Notes: generated by a model from the sequence alone, not told the origin. Positions 47,481 through 57,723 are shown, numbered from the stretch's first letter. The stretch: DNA of 64,000 bases from Buchnera aphidicola (Eriosoma lanigerum) (GCF_964059125.1 NZ_OZ060395.1:299080-363079), one strand, 5' to 3'. Made by a program: numbers and translations.

Positions 47481-48923
47481 TTATTCAACAAGTAGTACTC
47501 TAATTGTATTAGTTTTTCCTATCGAACTCATAATATCTCCTTGAGTTATAATTACTAAATCACCAGGTATTAAAAATTTTTTATTTTTAAGAAGTACTAC
47601 TGCTTCAGTAGCAGCTATTACACCATCTTGACTACTATTAAAATAAATAGGAGTAACTCCACGATATAAAGTAGTTAATCTTAATGTATTTTTATGACGA
47701 GACATAGCAAAAATAGGTAATCCTGATGTTATTCGAGATGTCATTAATGCTGTTCTCCCTGATTCTGTCATAGTTATAATTGCAGTGACTCCCGATAAAT
47801 GATTTGCAGAATACATTGCAGACATTGCAATTGATTCTTCAATACTATTAAATTTAGCATCTAATCGATGTCTAGATACATTAATGCTCGGAACTGTTTC
47901 AGCTCCTTTACATACTTTGGCCATAGCTTTTACAGTTTCTACAGGATAATTACCAGAAGCTGTTTCAGCGGATAACATTACAGCATCACTACCATCTAAA
48001 ACAGCGTTAGCTACATCCATAACTTCTGCTCTAGTTGGTAATGGATTAATTATCATTGATTCCATCATTTGAGTTGCAGTAATAACCACTCTATTTAATT
48101 GACGAGCTTTTCTAATTAATGTTTTTTGAATTCCAACTAAAGCAGGATCTCCTATTTCAACTCCTAAATCTCCTCTTGCAACCATAATTGCATCCGATGC
48201 TAAAATGATACTTTCCATAATTGATTCTGTTAATACTGCCTCTGCACGTTCTATTTTAGCTACAATTTTTGCATGACTACCAGATTGAATTAATAGTTCT
48301 CTAGCTTCATGTATATCATCAGCTGATCTTGGAAAAGAAATTGCAAGATAATCAACGTTTATTTGAGAAGCTAACTTAATATCTTGTTTATCTTTCTTTG
48401 TTAAAGATTTTGCAGATAAACCACCGCCTAATTTATTTATTCCTTTGTTTTTAGAAAGAAAACCTCCTATATTTACTTTAGTATAAATTTTTTGTTTTGT
48501 TGATTTTATTACTTTTAATTGTATTCTACCATCATCTAGTAATAATATATCTCCTGCAAAAACATCAGAAGGAAGTTGTTTATAATCTATCCCTACTTTT
48601 TTTTCAGTACCATCATTTACTCCTAAAGTAGAATCTAATACAAAAAGATCTCCTATATTTAAAAATATTTTTTCTAATTGAAAACCAGTGATTCTAATTT
48701 TTGGACCCTGTAAATCTCCTAATAAAGCAACATTACACTTTAATTTACTCATAATTTCATATACTTTTTTAGCTCTTAATTTATGTTCTTCTTCTGAACC
48801 ATGAGAAAAATTTAATCTTAATACATTAGCTCCATATTTAATAATTTTTTCAAGATTGTTATCTCTATCAGTAGCAGGCCCTAAGGTAGCTACAATTTTA
48901 GTACGCCGTAAACGTCTTAACAT
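47481..48923 (-). CDS. pykA: Pyruvate kinase II
   Basis: Final ATP-forming step of glycolysis; 480 residues, as in E. coli PykA, and closer to PykA than PykF ([23 protein letters not shown]). The Mg/ADP site [12 protein letters not shown], the catalytic Lys in [23 protein letters not shown] and [17 protein letters not shown] are all present, with the C-terminal regulatory domain complete. TAGGAA precedes the ATG. Divergent from zwf. Confidence 0.97.
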   Translation of the reverse strand: MLRRLRRTKIVATLGPATDRDNNLEKIIKYGANVLRLNFSHGSEEEHKLRAKKVYEIMSKLKCNVALLGDLQGPKIRITGFQLEKIFLNIGDLFVLDSTLGVNDGTEKKVGIDYKQLPSDVFAGDILLLDDGRIQLKVIKSTKQKIYTKVNIGGFLSKNKGINKLGGGLSAKSLTKKDKQDIKLASQINVDYLAISFPRSADDIHEARELLIQSGSHAKIVAKIERAEAVLTESIMESIILASDAIMVARGDLGVEIGDPALVGIQKTLIRKARQLNRVVITATQMMESMIINPLPTRAEVMDVANAVLDGSDAVMLSAETASGNYPVETVKAMAKVCKGAETVPSINVSRHRLDAKFNSIEESIAMSAMYSANHLSGVTAIITMTESGRTALMTSRITSGLPIFAMSRHKNTLRLTTLYRGVTPIYFNSSQDGVIAATEAVVLLKNKKFLIPGDLVIITQGDIMSSIGKTNTIRVLLVE

Positions 48924-49656
48924 AACCTGTTCCTATATAAAATAATTAACTAAAAAAGTTTTTTCAAAATTAAAAAATTATTCAATAATATTAATACTAA
49001 AATAGTTCCATATAATTTCACAATCGATTAATTAAAATCAATTATTAAATAAAACGTATTATTAATATAATAAAAGTTATTTACTATTGCAATCAATCTT
49101 ATTTTTATTGGTTTAAAATATATTAATTATTTATTTATTGTATATATTTTATTCTCTAATTATTAGATATAATTACTATATATATAAGATTAAAATCTAT
49201 AAAAAAAATCATATCAATACTATTTATTTAACTTGTATATAGAATTAAAATAATAGGATTAAATAAATTAAAACAACAAATTATATATCATAATCTATCA
49301 ATTGATACTTATTAAGTAATACATTAAATTATATTAAATATGTATTAATATTGGTTTAAAATTATCATATTATACATATTTTTATAAAAATGTTTAAATA
49401 AAATAATTAATAATTTCATATAAAAGTAATTGTTAAAAATATTTTTTTATATGTATAAAAAATATTTAAATAAATTTAATTATTCATAAGTAATTTCTTT
49501 TAAATATATTAAATTATAATTTATAAATTTAAGAACACATTTAAAATATTTATAAATATATTAAACATTAATAATTACAAACTATTTTTAGAACTAAATA
49601 CATATTCTAAATCACATTTCAAATTTTATGTAATATAATAGGAAAAAAGTTAAAAC
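48924..49656. other. Divergent intergenic region pykA-zwf
   Basis: 733 AT-rich bases. The E. coli regulator gene hexR (yebK) lies here between pykA and zwf; it is absent. No other feature recognised. Confidence 0.5.
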
Positions 49657-51120
49657 ATGCTAAAAGAAATAAAAAGAGGATACGATTTAATCATTTTTGG
49701 AGCTAAAGGAGATCTAGCAAAGAGAAAATTAATTCCTTCCCTTTATCAGCTAGAAAAAGCAAATCAACTAAATCAAGATACAAGAATTATAGGAGTTGGT
49801 CGTGCTAATTGGGATAAAAAATATTATCAATATATCGTAAAAACTGCTTTAGAAACGTTTATGAAAGAAAAAATAGATGAATTATTGTGGAAAAGATTAC
49901 ATGATAGATTAGATTTTTGTAACTTAGACGTTAACAAAACTAGTGATTTTTTTAAATTAAAAAAATTATTAGATCAAACAAAACGAACTATTATTAATTA
50001 TTTTGCAGTTCCACCAAATATTTATGGAGCTATATGCAATGGTTTAGGATTGGCTGAATTAAACTTTCCACCTTCTAGAATTGTTATAGAAAAACCGTTA
50101 GGTACTTCTCTAAAAACATCTCAAGATATAAACAATCAAATAGGAAAATATTTTACAGAATCACAAATTTTTAGAATCGATCATTATCTTGGAAAAGAAA
50201 CTATATTAAATTTATTGTCTTTAAGATTCGCTAATACAATTTTTTCTAATAATTGGAACAATCAAATTATTGATCATATTCAAATTACTGTTGCTGAAGA
50301 AATAGGAATAGAAGGAAGATGGGACTATTTTGATAAAACAGGACAAATGCGAGATATGGTACAAAATCATTTATTACAAATATTAAGTATTATTGCTATG
50401 GATCCTCCAAATAACTTAAATGCGGATAGTATTCGAGATGAGAAAGTTAAAGTATTAAAATCTTTAAGATTAATTGATATAAACAATATAGATAAAAATA
50501 CTGTACGAGGGCAATATGCAACTGGAAAAATAAATGGAATACCTGTCCCTTCTTATATTAATGAAGAAGGAGCTAATAAATCAAGTAATACTGAAACATT
50601 TGTTGCAATTCGAGTAGATATTGACAATTGGAGATGGTCTGGAGTTCCATTTTATCTAAGAACAGGAAAAAGATTACCGAATAAGTATTCTGAAATTTCT
50701 ATTTTTTTTAAAAATTTATCAATGAATTTATTTAAAGAATCTATTCCTATTTTACCTCAAAATAAACTTATAATTAGATTACAACCTAACGAAGGAGTTG
50801 ATATTCATATTTTAAATAAAATTCCTGAATTAAATTCTACTAACAATTTGACTCAAACCAAATTAAGTTTTAATTATATCGAAAATTTTGATAAAAATTG
50901 TCTAATTGATGCATATGAACGTTTGTTATTAGAAAGTATGAGAGGTGTTCAATCTTTATTTGTCCGCAGAGATGAAGTAGAAGAAGCTTGGAAATGGGTA
51001 GATTCTATAATTAATGCTTGGAAAAAAAATAATACAAAACCAGAACTATATCCTGCAGGAACATGGGGACCTACTTTATCTAATGATATGATTCAAAAAG
51101 ATAAACGTAATTGGAATTAA
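49657..51120 (+). CDS. zwf: Glucose-6-phosphate 1-dehydrogenase
   Basis: NADPH-forming entry to the pentose phosphate pathway; 487 residues (E. coli 491). The coenzyme motif IFGAKGDLAKRKLIPSLYQLE, the substrate/catalytic RIDHYLGKE, EKPLGTSL and VRRDEVEEAWKWVDS are conserved. ATAGGA lies 15 bases upstream of the ATG. Its product is handled by Pgl, also encoded in this window. Confidence 0.97.
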   Translation: MLKEIKRGYDLIIFGAKGDLAKRKLIPSLYQLEKANQLNQDTRIIGVGRANWDKKYYQYIVKTALETFMKEKIDELLWKRLHDRLDFCNLDVNKTSDFFKLKKLLDQTKRTIINYFAVPPNIYGAICNGLGLAELNFPPSRIVIEKPLGTSLKTSQDINNQIGKYFTESQIFRIDHYLGKETILNLLSLRFANTIFSNNWNNQIIDHIQITVAEEIGIEGRWDYFDKTGQMRDMVQNHLLQILSIIAMDPPNNLNADSIRDEKVKVLKSLRLIDINNIDKNTVRGQYATGKINGIPVPSYINEEGANKSSNTETFVAIRVDIDNWRWSGVPFYLRTGKRLPNKYSEISIFFKNLSMNLFKESIPILPQNKLIIRLQPNEGVDIHILNKIPELNSTNNLTQTKLSFNYIENFDKNCLIDAYERLLLESMRGVQSLFVRRDEVEEAWKWVDSIINAWKKNNTKPELYPAGTWGPTLSNDMIQKDKRNWN

Positions 51121-51731
51121 CAATATATTTATTGTAATTTAATTGTAATTTATTATAAATATATATTTATAACTAAATATTATGAATTAATTCATATAAT
51201 TTTTATATATTATATTTATATTATTAAAATAATTATTTAATATATTACATTTCGAATCATATATTTGAAATTAAATAATTTTTTAATAATCATTTTAACG
51301 TTGATCAAGCATGATTTTATTGTTTGATCAATAAATATGTTTAATGATTATTTAAATTTTAGTAAATAACTAATATGTATATATATTATTATTATAATAT
51401 ATATATGTTATTTTTTATTTTTGTATACAGTAATTTACTTTTATTATAATTTTAAGAAAGTAAATTTAATTATATATTTTACAAAAATACATAATATATA
51501 TATTACTATAATAATAGAATTTATTTATATCATTCATATGATTGATAAATGATATCTCATTATGACTAGTTAAATAACTTATATTGAATTTTTAACATTT
51601 TTAAATTTTTGTTTATATTTAAATATATTGAATAAAATAGAATATACGTTCATTTCTAATTTTAAAAATAATAAAAAAAAATGAATGTAATTATAATAAT
51701 ATTATTAATTGAACAGGAAATAAAAAATTAT
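51121..51731. other. Spacer zwf-htpX
   Basis: About 611 AT-rich bases. It contains a nested inverted repeat (51285-51352); no gene, and no clear sigma-32 promoter that I could fix. Confidence 0.45.
51285..51352 (+). repeat. Nested inverted repeat with two TTGATCAA palindromes
   Basis: Outer arms AATAATCATT (51285-51294) / AATGATTATT (51343-51352) enclose two copies of the self-complementary octamer TTGATCAA (51301-51308 and 51324-51331), which can also pair with each other. It starts about 165 bases after zwf. It could be a terminator or an operator pair. Confidence 0.5.
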
Positions 51732-52607
51732 ATGATCCGAATTATACTTTTTTTATTCACTAATTTAGCAGTAATGTTAATGTTTGGATTAATTTTAAAT
51801 CTCACTAAAATTGATACTAATAGTTTATATAGTTTAGTTATTATATCAGGATTATTAGGATTTAGTGGATCACTTATTTCATTATTTATGTCAAAATGGA
51901 TAGCTTTATATTCTGTTCAAGGGAAAATTATTAAAAATCCAAACAATAAAACTGAACAATGGTTAATCAATACTATACATTATTACTCTAATAAAATTGG
52001 TATAAATATACCTGAAATTGCAATTTTTCCAGCTGAAGATATCAATGCTTTTGCTACTGGATTTGGAAAAAATTCATCATTGATAGCTGTTTCTAGTGGT
52101 TTATTGAACAAAATGAATATAAACGAAGCTGAAGCAGTATTAGCACATGAAATAAGTCATATATCTAATGGAGACATGATTACTATGACTTTAATACAAG
52201 GTGTAATTAATTCAATTGTTATTTTTTTCTCTCGTTTATTTGCTAATATAATAGCTATGAATTTTTTTAATAATAAAGAAGATACTGATAATAATCAGAT
52301 TACGATTACTTATATCATTATATCTACAATATTAGATATAATTTTTGGAATTATAGCAAATATTATTGTTCTTTGGTTTTCTAGAAATCGAGAATTTTAT
52401 GCTGATGCTGGATCTGCTAAACTAGTAGGAAAATATAACATGATTGCAGCATTAGAAAAATTAAAAATGAGTTCTGAACCAGAAGAACCAAAAAATATAA
52501 CTACATTATGTATTCATGGAAAAAATACATCAATATTACAGTTGTTTAGATCTCATCCTTCATTAGAACAGCGTATTACAGCTTTATATAATGAACAATA
52601 TATGTAA
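51732..52607 (+). CDS. htpX: Heat-shock membrane metalloprotease HtpX
   Basis: M48 zinc protease of the inner membrane that helps degrade misfolded membrane proteins; 291 residues (E. coli 293). Two N-terminal membrane segments (about 5-25 and 35-55), the zinc motif AHEISH with the third ligand Glu in NREFYADAGSAKLV, two more hydrophobic segments between them, and the C-terminal HPSLEQRITAL. The ATG at 51732 (MIRIILFLFTNLAVM) matches E. coli; the frame opens at 51681 but those 17 residues are unsupported. AGGAAA lies about 12 bases upstream. Confidence 0.94.
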   Translation: MIRIILFLFTNLAVMLMFGLILNLTKIDTNSLYSLVIISGLLGFSGSLISLFMSKWIALYSVQGKIIKNPNNKTEQWLINTIHYYSNKIGINIPEIAIFPAEDINAFATGFGKNSSLIAVSSGLLNKMNINEAEAVLAHEISHISNGDMITMTLIQGVINSIVIFFSRLFANIIAMNFFNNKEDTDNNQITITYIIISTILDIIFGIIANIIVLWFSRNREFYADAGSAKLVGKYNMIAALEKLKMSSEPEEPKNITTLCIHGKNTSILQLFRSHPSLEQRITALYNEQYM

Positions 52608-52738
52608 TATACATATTTATTTAATCAAAAATAAATGTTTTTATTTAATTTTGTTAATACAAATATATTGTTTTATAAAAAAAACCATATATAATAATTA
52701 TAAAAATATGAAATTTTTTTATTTTTTAGTAATTATAT

Positions 52739-52768
52739 TTGATATTTATAATTTATCAAGCATATTAT
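52739..52768 (+). promoter_or_regulatory. Possible promoter of the yobF-like leader and cspC
   Basis: TTGATA (52739-52744) is followed after 18 bases by TATTAT (52763-52768). Transcription would begin near 52775 and give a leader of about 170 bases before cspC, in the range of cold-shock gene leaders. Tentative. Confidence 0.4.
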
Positions 52769-52809
52769 AAAATAATATTCTCTAATTAAAACAAGTTACA
52801 ATTCTGTTT

Positions 52810-52932
52810 ATGAAAGGCATTACAAAGTTAACAAAATTCAGAGTAAAGACGTTGATGCAACTTCTCTTGCCGAATCTTAAATTCATGCCATCATGCAGTA
52901 ATGTCTCTGTTTTTTCCAAAACAATATTTTAA
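52810..52932 (+). CDS. yobF: Small YobF-like ORF in the cspC leader (possibly a frameshifted relic)
   Basis: A 40-codon frame starts with ATG at 52810 and ends at TAA 52930-52932, where the stop overlaps the cspC ribosome site TAAGGA. Its C-terminus, [14 protein letters not shown], resembles the SCSNVSVLSM segment of E. coli YobF, a 47-residue protein of unknown role encoded directly upstream of cspC; the N-terminal MKGI resembles MCGI. The middle does not match, but a different frame (52842-52877) reads [12 protein letters not shown], like SKHVDVEYRFSAE of YobF. So either the peptide has changed or the gene is frameshifted and the RNA is what is kept. The stretch is visibly richer in G and C than nearby spacers. 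The YobF comparison is from memory. Confidence 0.55.
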   Translation: MKGITKLTKFRVKTLMQLLLPNLKFMPSCSNVSVFSKTIF

Positions 52933-52943
52933 GGAATTACAAA

Positions 52944-53153
52944 ATGGCAAAGATTAAAGGTCAAGTTAAGTGGTTCAATGAATCTAAAGGATTTGGTTTT
53001 ATTACTCCATCTGATGGAAGTCAAGATGTTTTTGTACATTTTTCTTCTATACAAGGTAATGGATTTAAAACTCTTTCTGAAGGTCAAAATGTTGAATTTG
53101 AAATTCAAGATGGACAAAAAGGTCCAGCAGCAATAAACGTATTTTCTATTTAA
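52944..53153 (+). CDS. cspC: Cold-shock-like RNA chaperone CspC
   Basis: 69-residue OB-fold nucleic-acid-binding protein, the same length as E. coli CspC and nearly identical ([20 protein letters not shown], then [17 protein letters not shown]). The RNP1 (KGFGFI) and RNP2 (VFVHF) motifs are intact. TAAGGA lies 8 bases upstream. It is much better conserved than its neighbours. In E. coli it regulates stress mRNAs such as rpoS and acts as antiterminator. It is followed by a G/C-containing terminator. Confidence 0.97.
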   Translation: MAKIKGQVKWFNESKGFGFITPSDGSQDVFVHFSSIQGNGFKTLSEGQNVEFEIQDGQKGPAAINVFSI

Positions 53154-53215
53154 TTTTAATATAAATAAGTAATAATAATTTTAATTTGATGTGAAAATAC
53201 TAATTTATTAAAATA

Positions 53216-53252
53216 AAAAGCCTTTGCAAAATTATGCGGAGGCTTTTATTTT
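53216..53252 (+). terminator. Rho-independent terminator of cspC
   Basis: Stem AAAAGCCTTTGCA (53216-53228) / TGCGGAGGCTTTT (53235-53247), with two T-G pairs, loop of 6, then ATTTTT. It is the only classical G/C-bearing terminator in the window, 63 bases past the stop. Confidence 0.85.
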
Positions 53253-53474
53253 TCAGAAATATATTACTATATATATAAAATAATTATAAATTAAGATACG
53301 TAAAATACTATTGTTTATGTCTTAATAAATAAAAAAATAATTAACAATGAAATTGTTAATATTTTGTGTTTAATTTTATATTGATTAATATAAATTAATT
53401 ATAATATATATTTATCATTTTAAATATAGTATTTACAATAACATCACAAATTACTATATTCTATAGAGATTAAA
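53253..53474. promoter_or_regulatory. Upstream region of yoaE
   Basis: About 220 AT-rich bases between the cspC terminator and yoaE. A promoter must lie here; TATAGAGA at 53462-53469 may be the ribosome-site region. No other feature. Confidence 0.3.
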
Positions 53475-55037
53475 ATGGAATTTTTTTTAAATTCATCAAG
53501 TTGGGTAGGTTTATTAACACTAATTACTTTAGAAGTAGTATTGGGTGTAGACAATTTAGTATTTGTATCTATTTTAACAGAAAAATTACCTCCATCCCAA
53601 CGTGATACAGCTCGTACAATTGGATTGACTTTAGCTCTAGTAATGAGATTAAGTTTGTTATCCTTAATGTCTTGGATTGTTACATTAGTACATCCAATCA
53701 TTCAAAATCAGTATATTAGTTTATCTAGTAGAGATTTAATTTTATTATTTGGAGGATTATTTTTATTATTAAAATCTACTATCGAATTACACGAAAGACT
53801 AGAAAATCATCAGCATGAAAAATTAAATAATAAAAATTATGCAAGTTTTTGGCCTGTAGTTATTCAAATAGTAATTTTAGATGCTGTATTTTCATTAGAT
53901 TCCGTTATTACTGCTGTAGGAATGGTTAATTCTTTATCTATTATGATGATAGCTGTAATTATAGCTATGATTTTAATGTTATTAGCTTCTAAACCTTTAA
54001 CTAATTTTATGAATTTACATCCAACTATAGTTGTTCTTTGTCTTAGTTTCTTATTAATTATTGGATTGTCATTAGTATCAGAAGCATTAGGTATTGCTAT
54101 ACCAAAAGGGTATTTATATGCTGCTGTTGGTTTTTCAATAATCATTGAATTATTTAATCAAATAGCTCGTCACAATTTTATTAAACATCAATCTAAAAGA
54201 CCAATGCGACAAAGAGCAGCAGAAGCTATATTAAGGTTAATGATTAAAGAAAGACAAAATAATAATGAAGAATACGTTACGAAAAATAATAATACTACAG
54301 AATTGACTATACCATCAGAATCAACTACTTTTAAAGAAGAAGAAAAGTATATGCTTAATGGAGTGTTAACATTAGCAGCTCGTTCTATAAGAAGTATTAT
54401 GACTCCTAGAAGGGCTATTTCATGGGTTAATATAGAAAAAGAAAGAGATGAAATTAGAACACAATTATTAGATACTCCTCATAGTTTATTTCCCATTTGC
54501 AAAGGAGAACTAGATGAAATTATTGGAATTGTACGAGCAAAGGAACTTTTAGTAAAATTAGAAACTAATACTAATATAATAGAATTTGCTACGACTACTC
54601 CTCCAATTATTATTCCAGATACATTAGATTCGATTAATTTATTAGGTGTATTAAAAAAATCAAAAGGTAGTTTAGTCATAGTTAGTAATGAATTTGGAGT
54701 AATACAAGGTCTCGTTACACCACTAGATTTATTAGAAGCTATTGCAGGAGAATTTCCAGACGCTGATGAAACACCAGAAATTGTTACCGAAAAGAATAGT
54801 TGGTTAGTAAAAGGAAGTACTGATTTACATTCCTTGCAACAATTATTTGACATTGAAAATTTAACAACAGAAAAACACTATGCATCGTTAGCAGGTTTAC
54901 TAATAGCACAAAAAGGACAACTTCCTTTACCAGGAGATATTATTTATATTCCTCCATTACAATTTCAAATATTAGAAGCAAACGAATATCGAATTGATTT
55001 AGTTCGTATTAAAAAATATACAAATAAAATAAATTAA
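53475..55037 (+). CDS. yoaE: TerC/CBS-domain membrane protein YoaE
   Basis: Inner-membrane protein of 520 residues (E. coli YoaE 518). The N-terminal TerC domain (about 1-235) has seven hydrophobic segments with the acidic motifs ITLEVVLGVDNLVF and ILDAVFSLDSVITAVGM, followed by a soluble part with two CBS motifs (about 300-420, MTPRRAISWVNIE and LVIVSNEFGVIQGLVTPLDLLEAIAGEFPD split) and a CorC/HlyC C-terminal domain (about 435-515). TerC proteins have been linked to manganese export and membrane protein metalation; the substrate here is unknown. It is preserved in full despite genome reduction. Confidence 0.94.
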   Translation: MEFFLNSSSWVGLLTLITLEVVLGVDNLVFVSILTEKLPPSQRDTARTIGLTLALVMRLSLLSLMSWIVTLVHPIIQNQYISLSSRDLILLFGGLFLLLKSTIELHERLENHQHEKLNNKNYASFWPVVIQIVILDAVFSLDSVITAVGMVNSLSIMMIAVIIAMILMLLASKPLTNFMNLHPTIVVLCLSFLLIIGLSLVSEALGIAIPKGYLYAAVGFSIIIELFNQIARHNFIKHQSKRPMRQRAAEAILRLMIKERQNNNEEYVTKNNNTTELTIPSESTTFKEEEKYMLNGVLTLAARSIRSIMTPRRAISWVNIEKERDEIRTQLLDTPHSLFPICKGELDEIIGIVRAKELLVKLETNTNIIEFATTTPPIIIPDTLDSINLLGVLKKSKGSLVIVSNEFGVIQGLVTPLDLLEAIAGEFPDADETPEIVTEKNSWLVKGSTDLHSLQQLFDIENLTTEKHYASLAGLLIAQKGQLPLPGDIIYIPPLQFQILEANEYRIDLVRIKKYTNKIN

Positions 55038-55150
55038 TATTTTTTATTTTTATTAATATTAATTTATACTATATTTATATATATTTTATATGTATATTTA
55101 TATATATTATAATTTTGTATATAACTATATTAATTTCAATAAGAATAATT

Positions 55151-55819
55151 ATGAATAACATTATTTTATCTATAGATACATCTTTACAAGGATGTTCAGT
55201 AGCGTTACTTGTAGGAAAAAATATTGATTATATATTGCAATATTGTAGTAATGATCATACTAAAAAAATATTACCAATGATTAATGAAATATTAAATCGT
55301 AATAAATTAAAGTTAAAAAATATAGATTATATTGCTGTTTCTAATGGTCCTGGACAATTTACAGGAATTAGAACAGGAATTTGCGTAGCTCAAGGATTAT
55401 CTATAACAATGAATATACCTATAATTACTTTTTCTACTTTAGAAGTATTAGCTGAACAAGCATGGAGAATAACTAGTAAAAAAAAAATAATCATAGCTAT
55501 AAGATCAAATAAAACAGAAATTTATTGGGGAGAATATATAAAAAATCCATGCGGAACATGGAAAAAACATTCAAAAGAAATAATATTAAATAATCAAGAA
55601 ATATGTCGTAAAATATCAAAATTTAAATCTATTTGGATAAAAGTAGGAAACGGATGGAATTATATGCATAATTGTAGTTGCAATCAAATAAAACAATACA
55701 AAAGCATAAGCATTCCTCATGCTAGAGATATCATTACTTTATCTATTAATTGGATAAAAAAAAATAAATTAAATTCTATTAAAAAAGTATTACCTAATTA
55801 TTTATATAATTATGTTTAA
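55151..55819 (+). CDS. tsaB: tRNA threonylcarbamoyladenosine biosynthesis protein TsaB
   Basis: Partner of TsaD and TsaE in making t6A37 in ANN-decoding tRNAs; 222 residues (E. coli 231). It begins IILSIDTSLQGCSVALL and has NGPGQFTGIRTGICVAQGL, the typical ASKHA-fold segment. The C-terminal half is strongly diverged. The ATG at 55151 matches the E. coli N-terminus; the frame extends to 55115 without support. Ribosome site weak. Convergent with minE. Confidence 0.92.
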   Translation: MNNIILSIDTSLQGCSVALLVGKNIDYILQYCSNDHTKKILPMINEILNRNKLKLKNIDYIAVSNGPGQFTGIRTGICVAQGLSITMNIPIITFSTLEVLAEQAWRITSKKKIIIAIRSNKTEIYWGEYIKNPCGTWKKHSKEIILNNQEICRKISKFKSIWIKVGNGWNYMHNCSCNQIKQYKSISIPHARDIITLSINWIKKNKLNSIKKVLPNYLYNYV

Positions 55820-55917
55820 TAATATATATATATATTATTAACATTAATAAATATTAATTCAATTTTAAAAATTTAACAAATTTACTACAAATATTATTAC
55901 ATCAATACAATATAACA

Positions 55918-56172
55918 TTATTTTGGTAAGATAATATTTAATTCTAATATTGAAATATTTTTCTTTTTTTGTTCTAAATGAATTTTAATCATATTAGGAT
56001 GTATATTTATATATTTAGATAACACTAATAATATTTCATTTTTTAACATTGGAAAATAATCTGGTTCATAATTATTTATTTTTCTATTTTTAGCTATAAT
56101 GATTTGCAATCTTTGTTTAGCAACATTAGCAGTTTGTTTGTTGTTAGATATAAAAAAACTTAATAAAGGCAT
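55918..56172 (-). CDS. minE: Cell division topological specificity factor MinE
   Basis: Drives MinD oscillation and places the septum; 84 residues (E. coli 88). It has the membrane-targeting N-terminus MPLLSFFISNNKQTANVAKQ, the MinD-contact helix RLQIIIAKNR and the C-terminal dimer domain (LEQKKKNISILELNIILP). The start at 56172 is supported by GGGAGA about 6 bases upstream; the frame extends further but overlaps minD. It starts 4 bases after the minD stop, so minCDE is one unit. Confidence 0.96.
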   Translation of the reverse strand: MPLLSFFISNNKQTANVAKQRLQIIIAKNRKINNYEPDYFPMLKNEILLVLSKYINIHPNMIKIHLEQKKKNISILELNIILPK

Positions 56173-56176
56173 TACT

Positions 56177-56989
56177 TTATCTCCCAAATAATCTTTTAAA
56201 AAAACTTTTTTTCTCTTCTTTAAGAAAACGAAAAGGACACATTTCTCCAAGTAATCTATTCACTGTATCTGAATATGATTGTCCAGCTTTAGAATGAGAA
56301 TCTAAAATTATTGATTTACCTTGATTAGAAGACTTTAGAATACCACAATCTTCAGGTACAACTCCAATTAAAGGTATTCTCAGTATATCTAATACATCAT
56401 CAACACTTAACATGTCCCCTTGTGCAACTCTTGTTGGATCATAACGAGTTAACAATAAATATTCTTTTATTGGTTTTAATTTTTTTTCTGATCTGTGAGA
56501 TTGTGATGATAATATTCCTAATATTCTATCTGAATCACGGACAGATGAAACTTCTGGATTAGTCACTACTACTGCTTCATCAGCAAAATAAATAGATAAA
56601 ATTGCTCCTTTTTCAATTCCAGCTGGAGAGTCACAAATAATATATTCGAAATTCATTTGTGTTAACTCCTCAAAAATTTTATTTACACCATCTTTAGTCA
56701 AATATTCTTTGTTTTTTGTTTGAGAAGCTGGCAATATAAATAAATTATTCGTCATTTTATCTTTAATTAAAGCTTGATTTAGAGATACTTCTCCTTGAAT
56801 TACATTAATTAAATCATATACCACTCTACGTTCGCAACCCATTACTAAATCTAAATTTCTTAATCCTATATCAAAATCTATAACAATCGTTTTTTTATCT
56901 TTTAATGCTAATCCAGTAGCTAAAGCTGCACTAGAGGTAGTTTTACCTACTCCTCCTTTTCCTGAAGTAACAACAATAATACGTGTCAT
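56177..56989 (-). CDS. minD: Septum-site determining ATPase MinD
   Basis: Membrane-bound ATPase; 270 residues, as in E. coli. The deviant Walker A is TSGKGGVGKTTSSAALA, followed by IDFDIGLRNLDLVMG and CDSPAGIEKGA (Walker B). The C-terminal amphipathic membrane-targeting helix SFFKRLFGR is kept. AAGGAT precedes the ATG at 56989. Confidence 0.97.
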   Translation of the reverse strand: MTRIIVVTSGKGGVGKTTSSAALATGLALKDKKTIVIDFDIGLRNLDLVMGCERRVVYDLINVIQGEVSLNQALIKDKMTNNLFILPASQTKNKEYLTKDGVNKIFEELTQMNFEYIICDSPAGIEKGAILSIYFADEAVVVTNPEVSSVRDSDRILGILSSQSHRSEKKLKPIKEYLLLTRYDPTRVAQGDMLSVDDVLDILRIPLIGVVPEDCGILKSSNQGKSIILDSHSKAGQSYSDTVNRLLGEMCPFRFLKEEKKSFFKRLFGR

Positions 56990-57018
56990 ATGTAGTAATA
57001 TCCTTGAAAAAATATTTT

Positions 57019-57723
57019 TTAATCAATTAATTTAATTTGCAATAATCCATTATTAAAAAAAATATTTACCATTTTTCCAAAATAATGTAACGGAATATTA
57101 TCTTTTAACCAATATTCTCCAGCTATAGAAATTAATTCAGAAAAAAAATTAGTACAAAAAATTTGTCTACTAGTATCTCCATTAGCACCAGCTAATACTC
57201 TACCTCGCATGATACCATAAATATGAATATTACCATCTGAAATCAATTCTGCTCCTGAATTTACATGACTAGTAACTATTAAATCTCTATCTTTAGCATA
57301 AATTGTTTGACCTGATCTAATAGGAGTATTAACTATTAAAGTTTTGTTCATGAATTGTAACATTTTTACAGAAGAATGTTGAATATTTGTATTTTTTTCT
57401 TTTTTAAAAAAATAATTATTATTTTTTGAAAAAACAGGTAAACCTGATTGTATAATCATTTTTTTTAACATATTATTTTTACATTCAATTACTCCAACAA
57501 TATATAATCCAGTAGATAATATAGCTTGTTTCATAGAAATCCAATCTATTTTTTCAGATAACAATGAAACATTTAAAACTACAGAAGCATGAGTATATAA
57601 ATTAGGTAATTTTTGAATTTGTTTTTGTATTGCAGTTTTTACTATGTTTACTTCGTTACTTAATAAATAAAGAACAAAAAACGTAAAACAACTACCTTTA
57701 AATTGTATTGGTGTATGTTGCAT
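57019..57723 (-). CDS. minC: Septum-site determining protein MinC
   Basis: Inhibitor of FtsZ polymerisation, recruited by MinD; 234 residues (E. coli 231). The N-terminal domain (about 1-95) begins TPIQFKGSCFTFFV and has VVLNVSLL; after a Lys/Asn-rich linker the C-terminal beta-helix domain has RSGQTIYAKDRDLIVTSHV, AGAELISDGNIHIYGIMRGR and ISIAGEYWL. First gene of minCDE, 29 bases upstream of minD. The linker is low in complexity. Confidence 0.95.
   Translation of the reverse strand: MQHTPIQFKGSCFTFFVLYLLSNEVNIVKTAIQKQIQKLPNLYTHASVVLNVSLLSEKIDWISMKQAILSTGLYIVGVIECKNNMLKKMIIQSGLPVFSKNNNYFFKKEKNTNIQHSSVKMLQFMNKTLIVNTPIRSGQTIYAKDRDLIVTSHVNSGAELISDGNIHIYGIMRGRVLAGANGDTSRQIFCTNFFSELISIAGEYWLKDNIPLHYFGKMVNIFFNNGLLQIKLID

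Noticed and set aside
53444..53701. 85-codon frame antisense to the start of yoaE
   Set aside because: Overlaps the highly conserved TerC N-terminus; no independent support.
54479..54853. 124-codon open frame antisense to yoaE
   Set aside because: Shadow of the CBS-domain part of yoaE; no ribosome site or homology.
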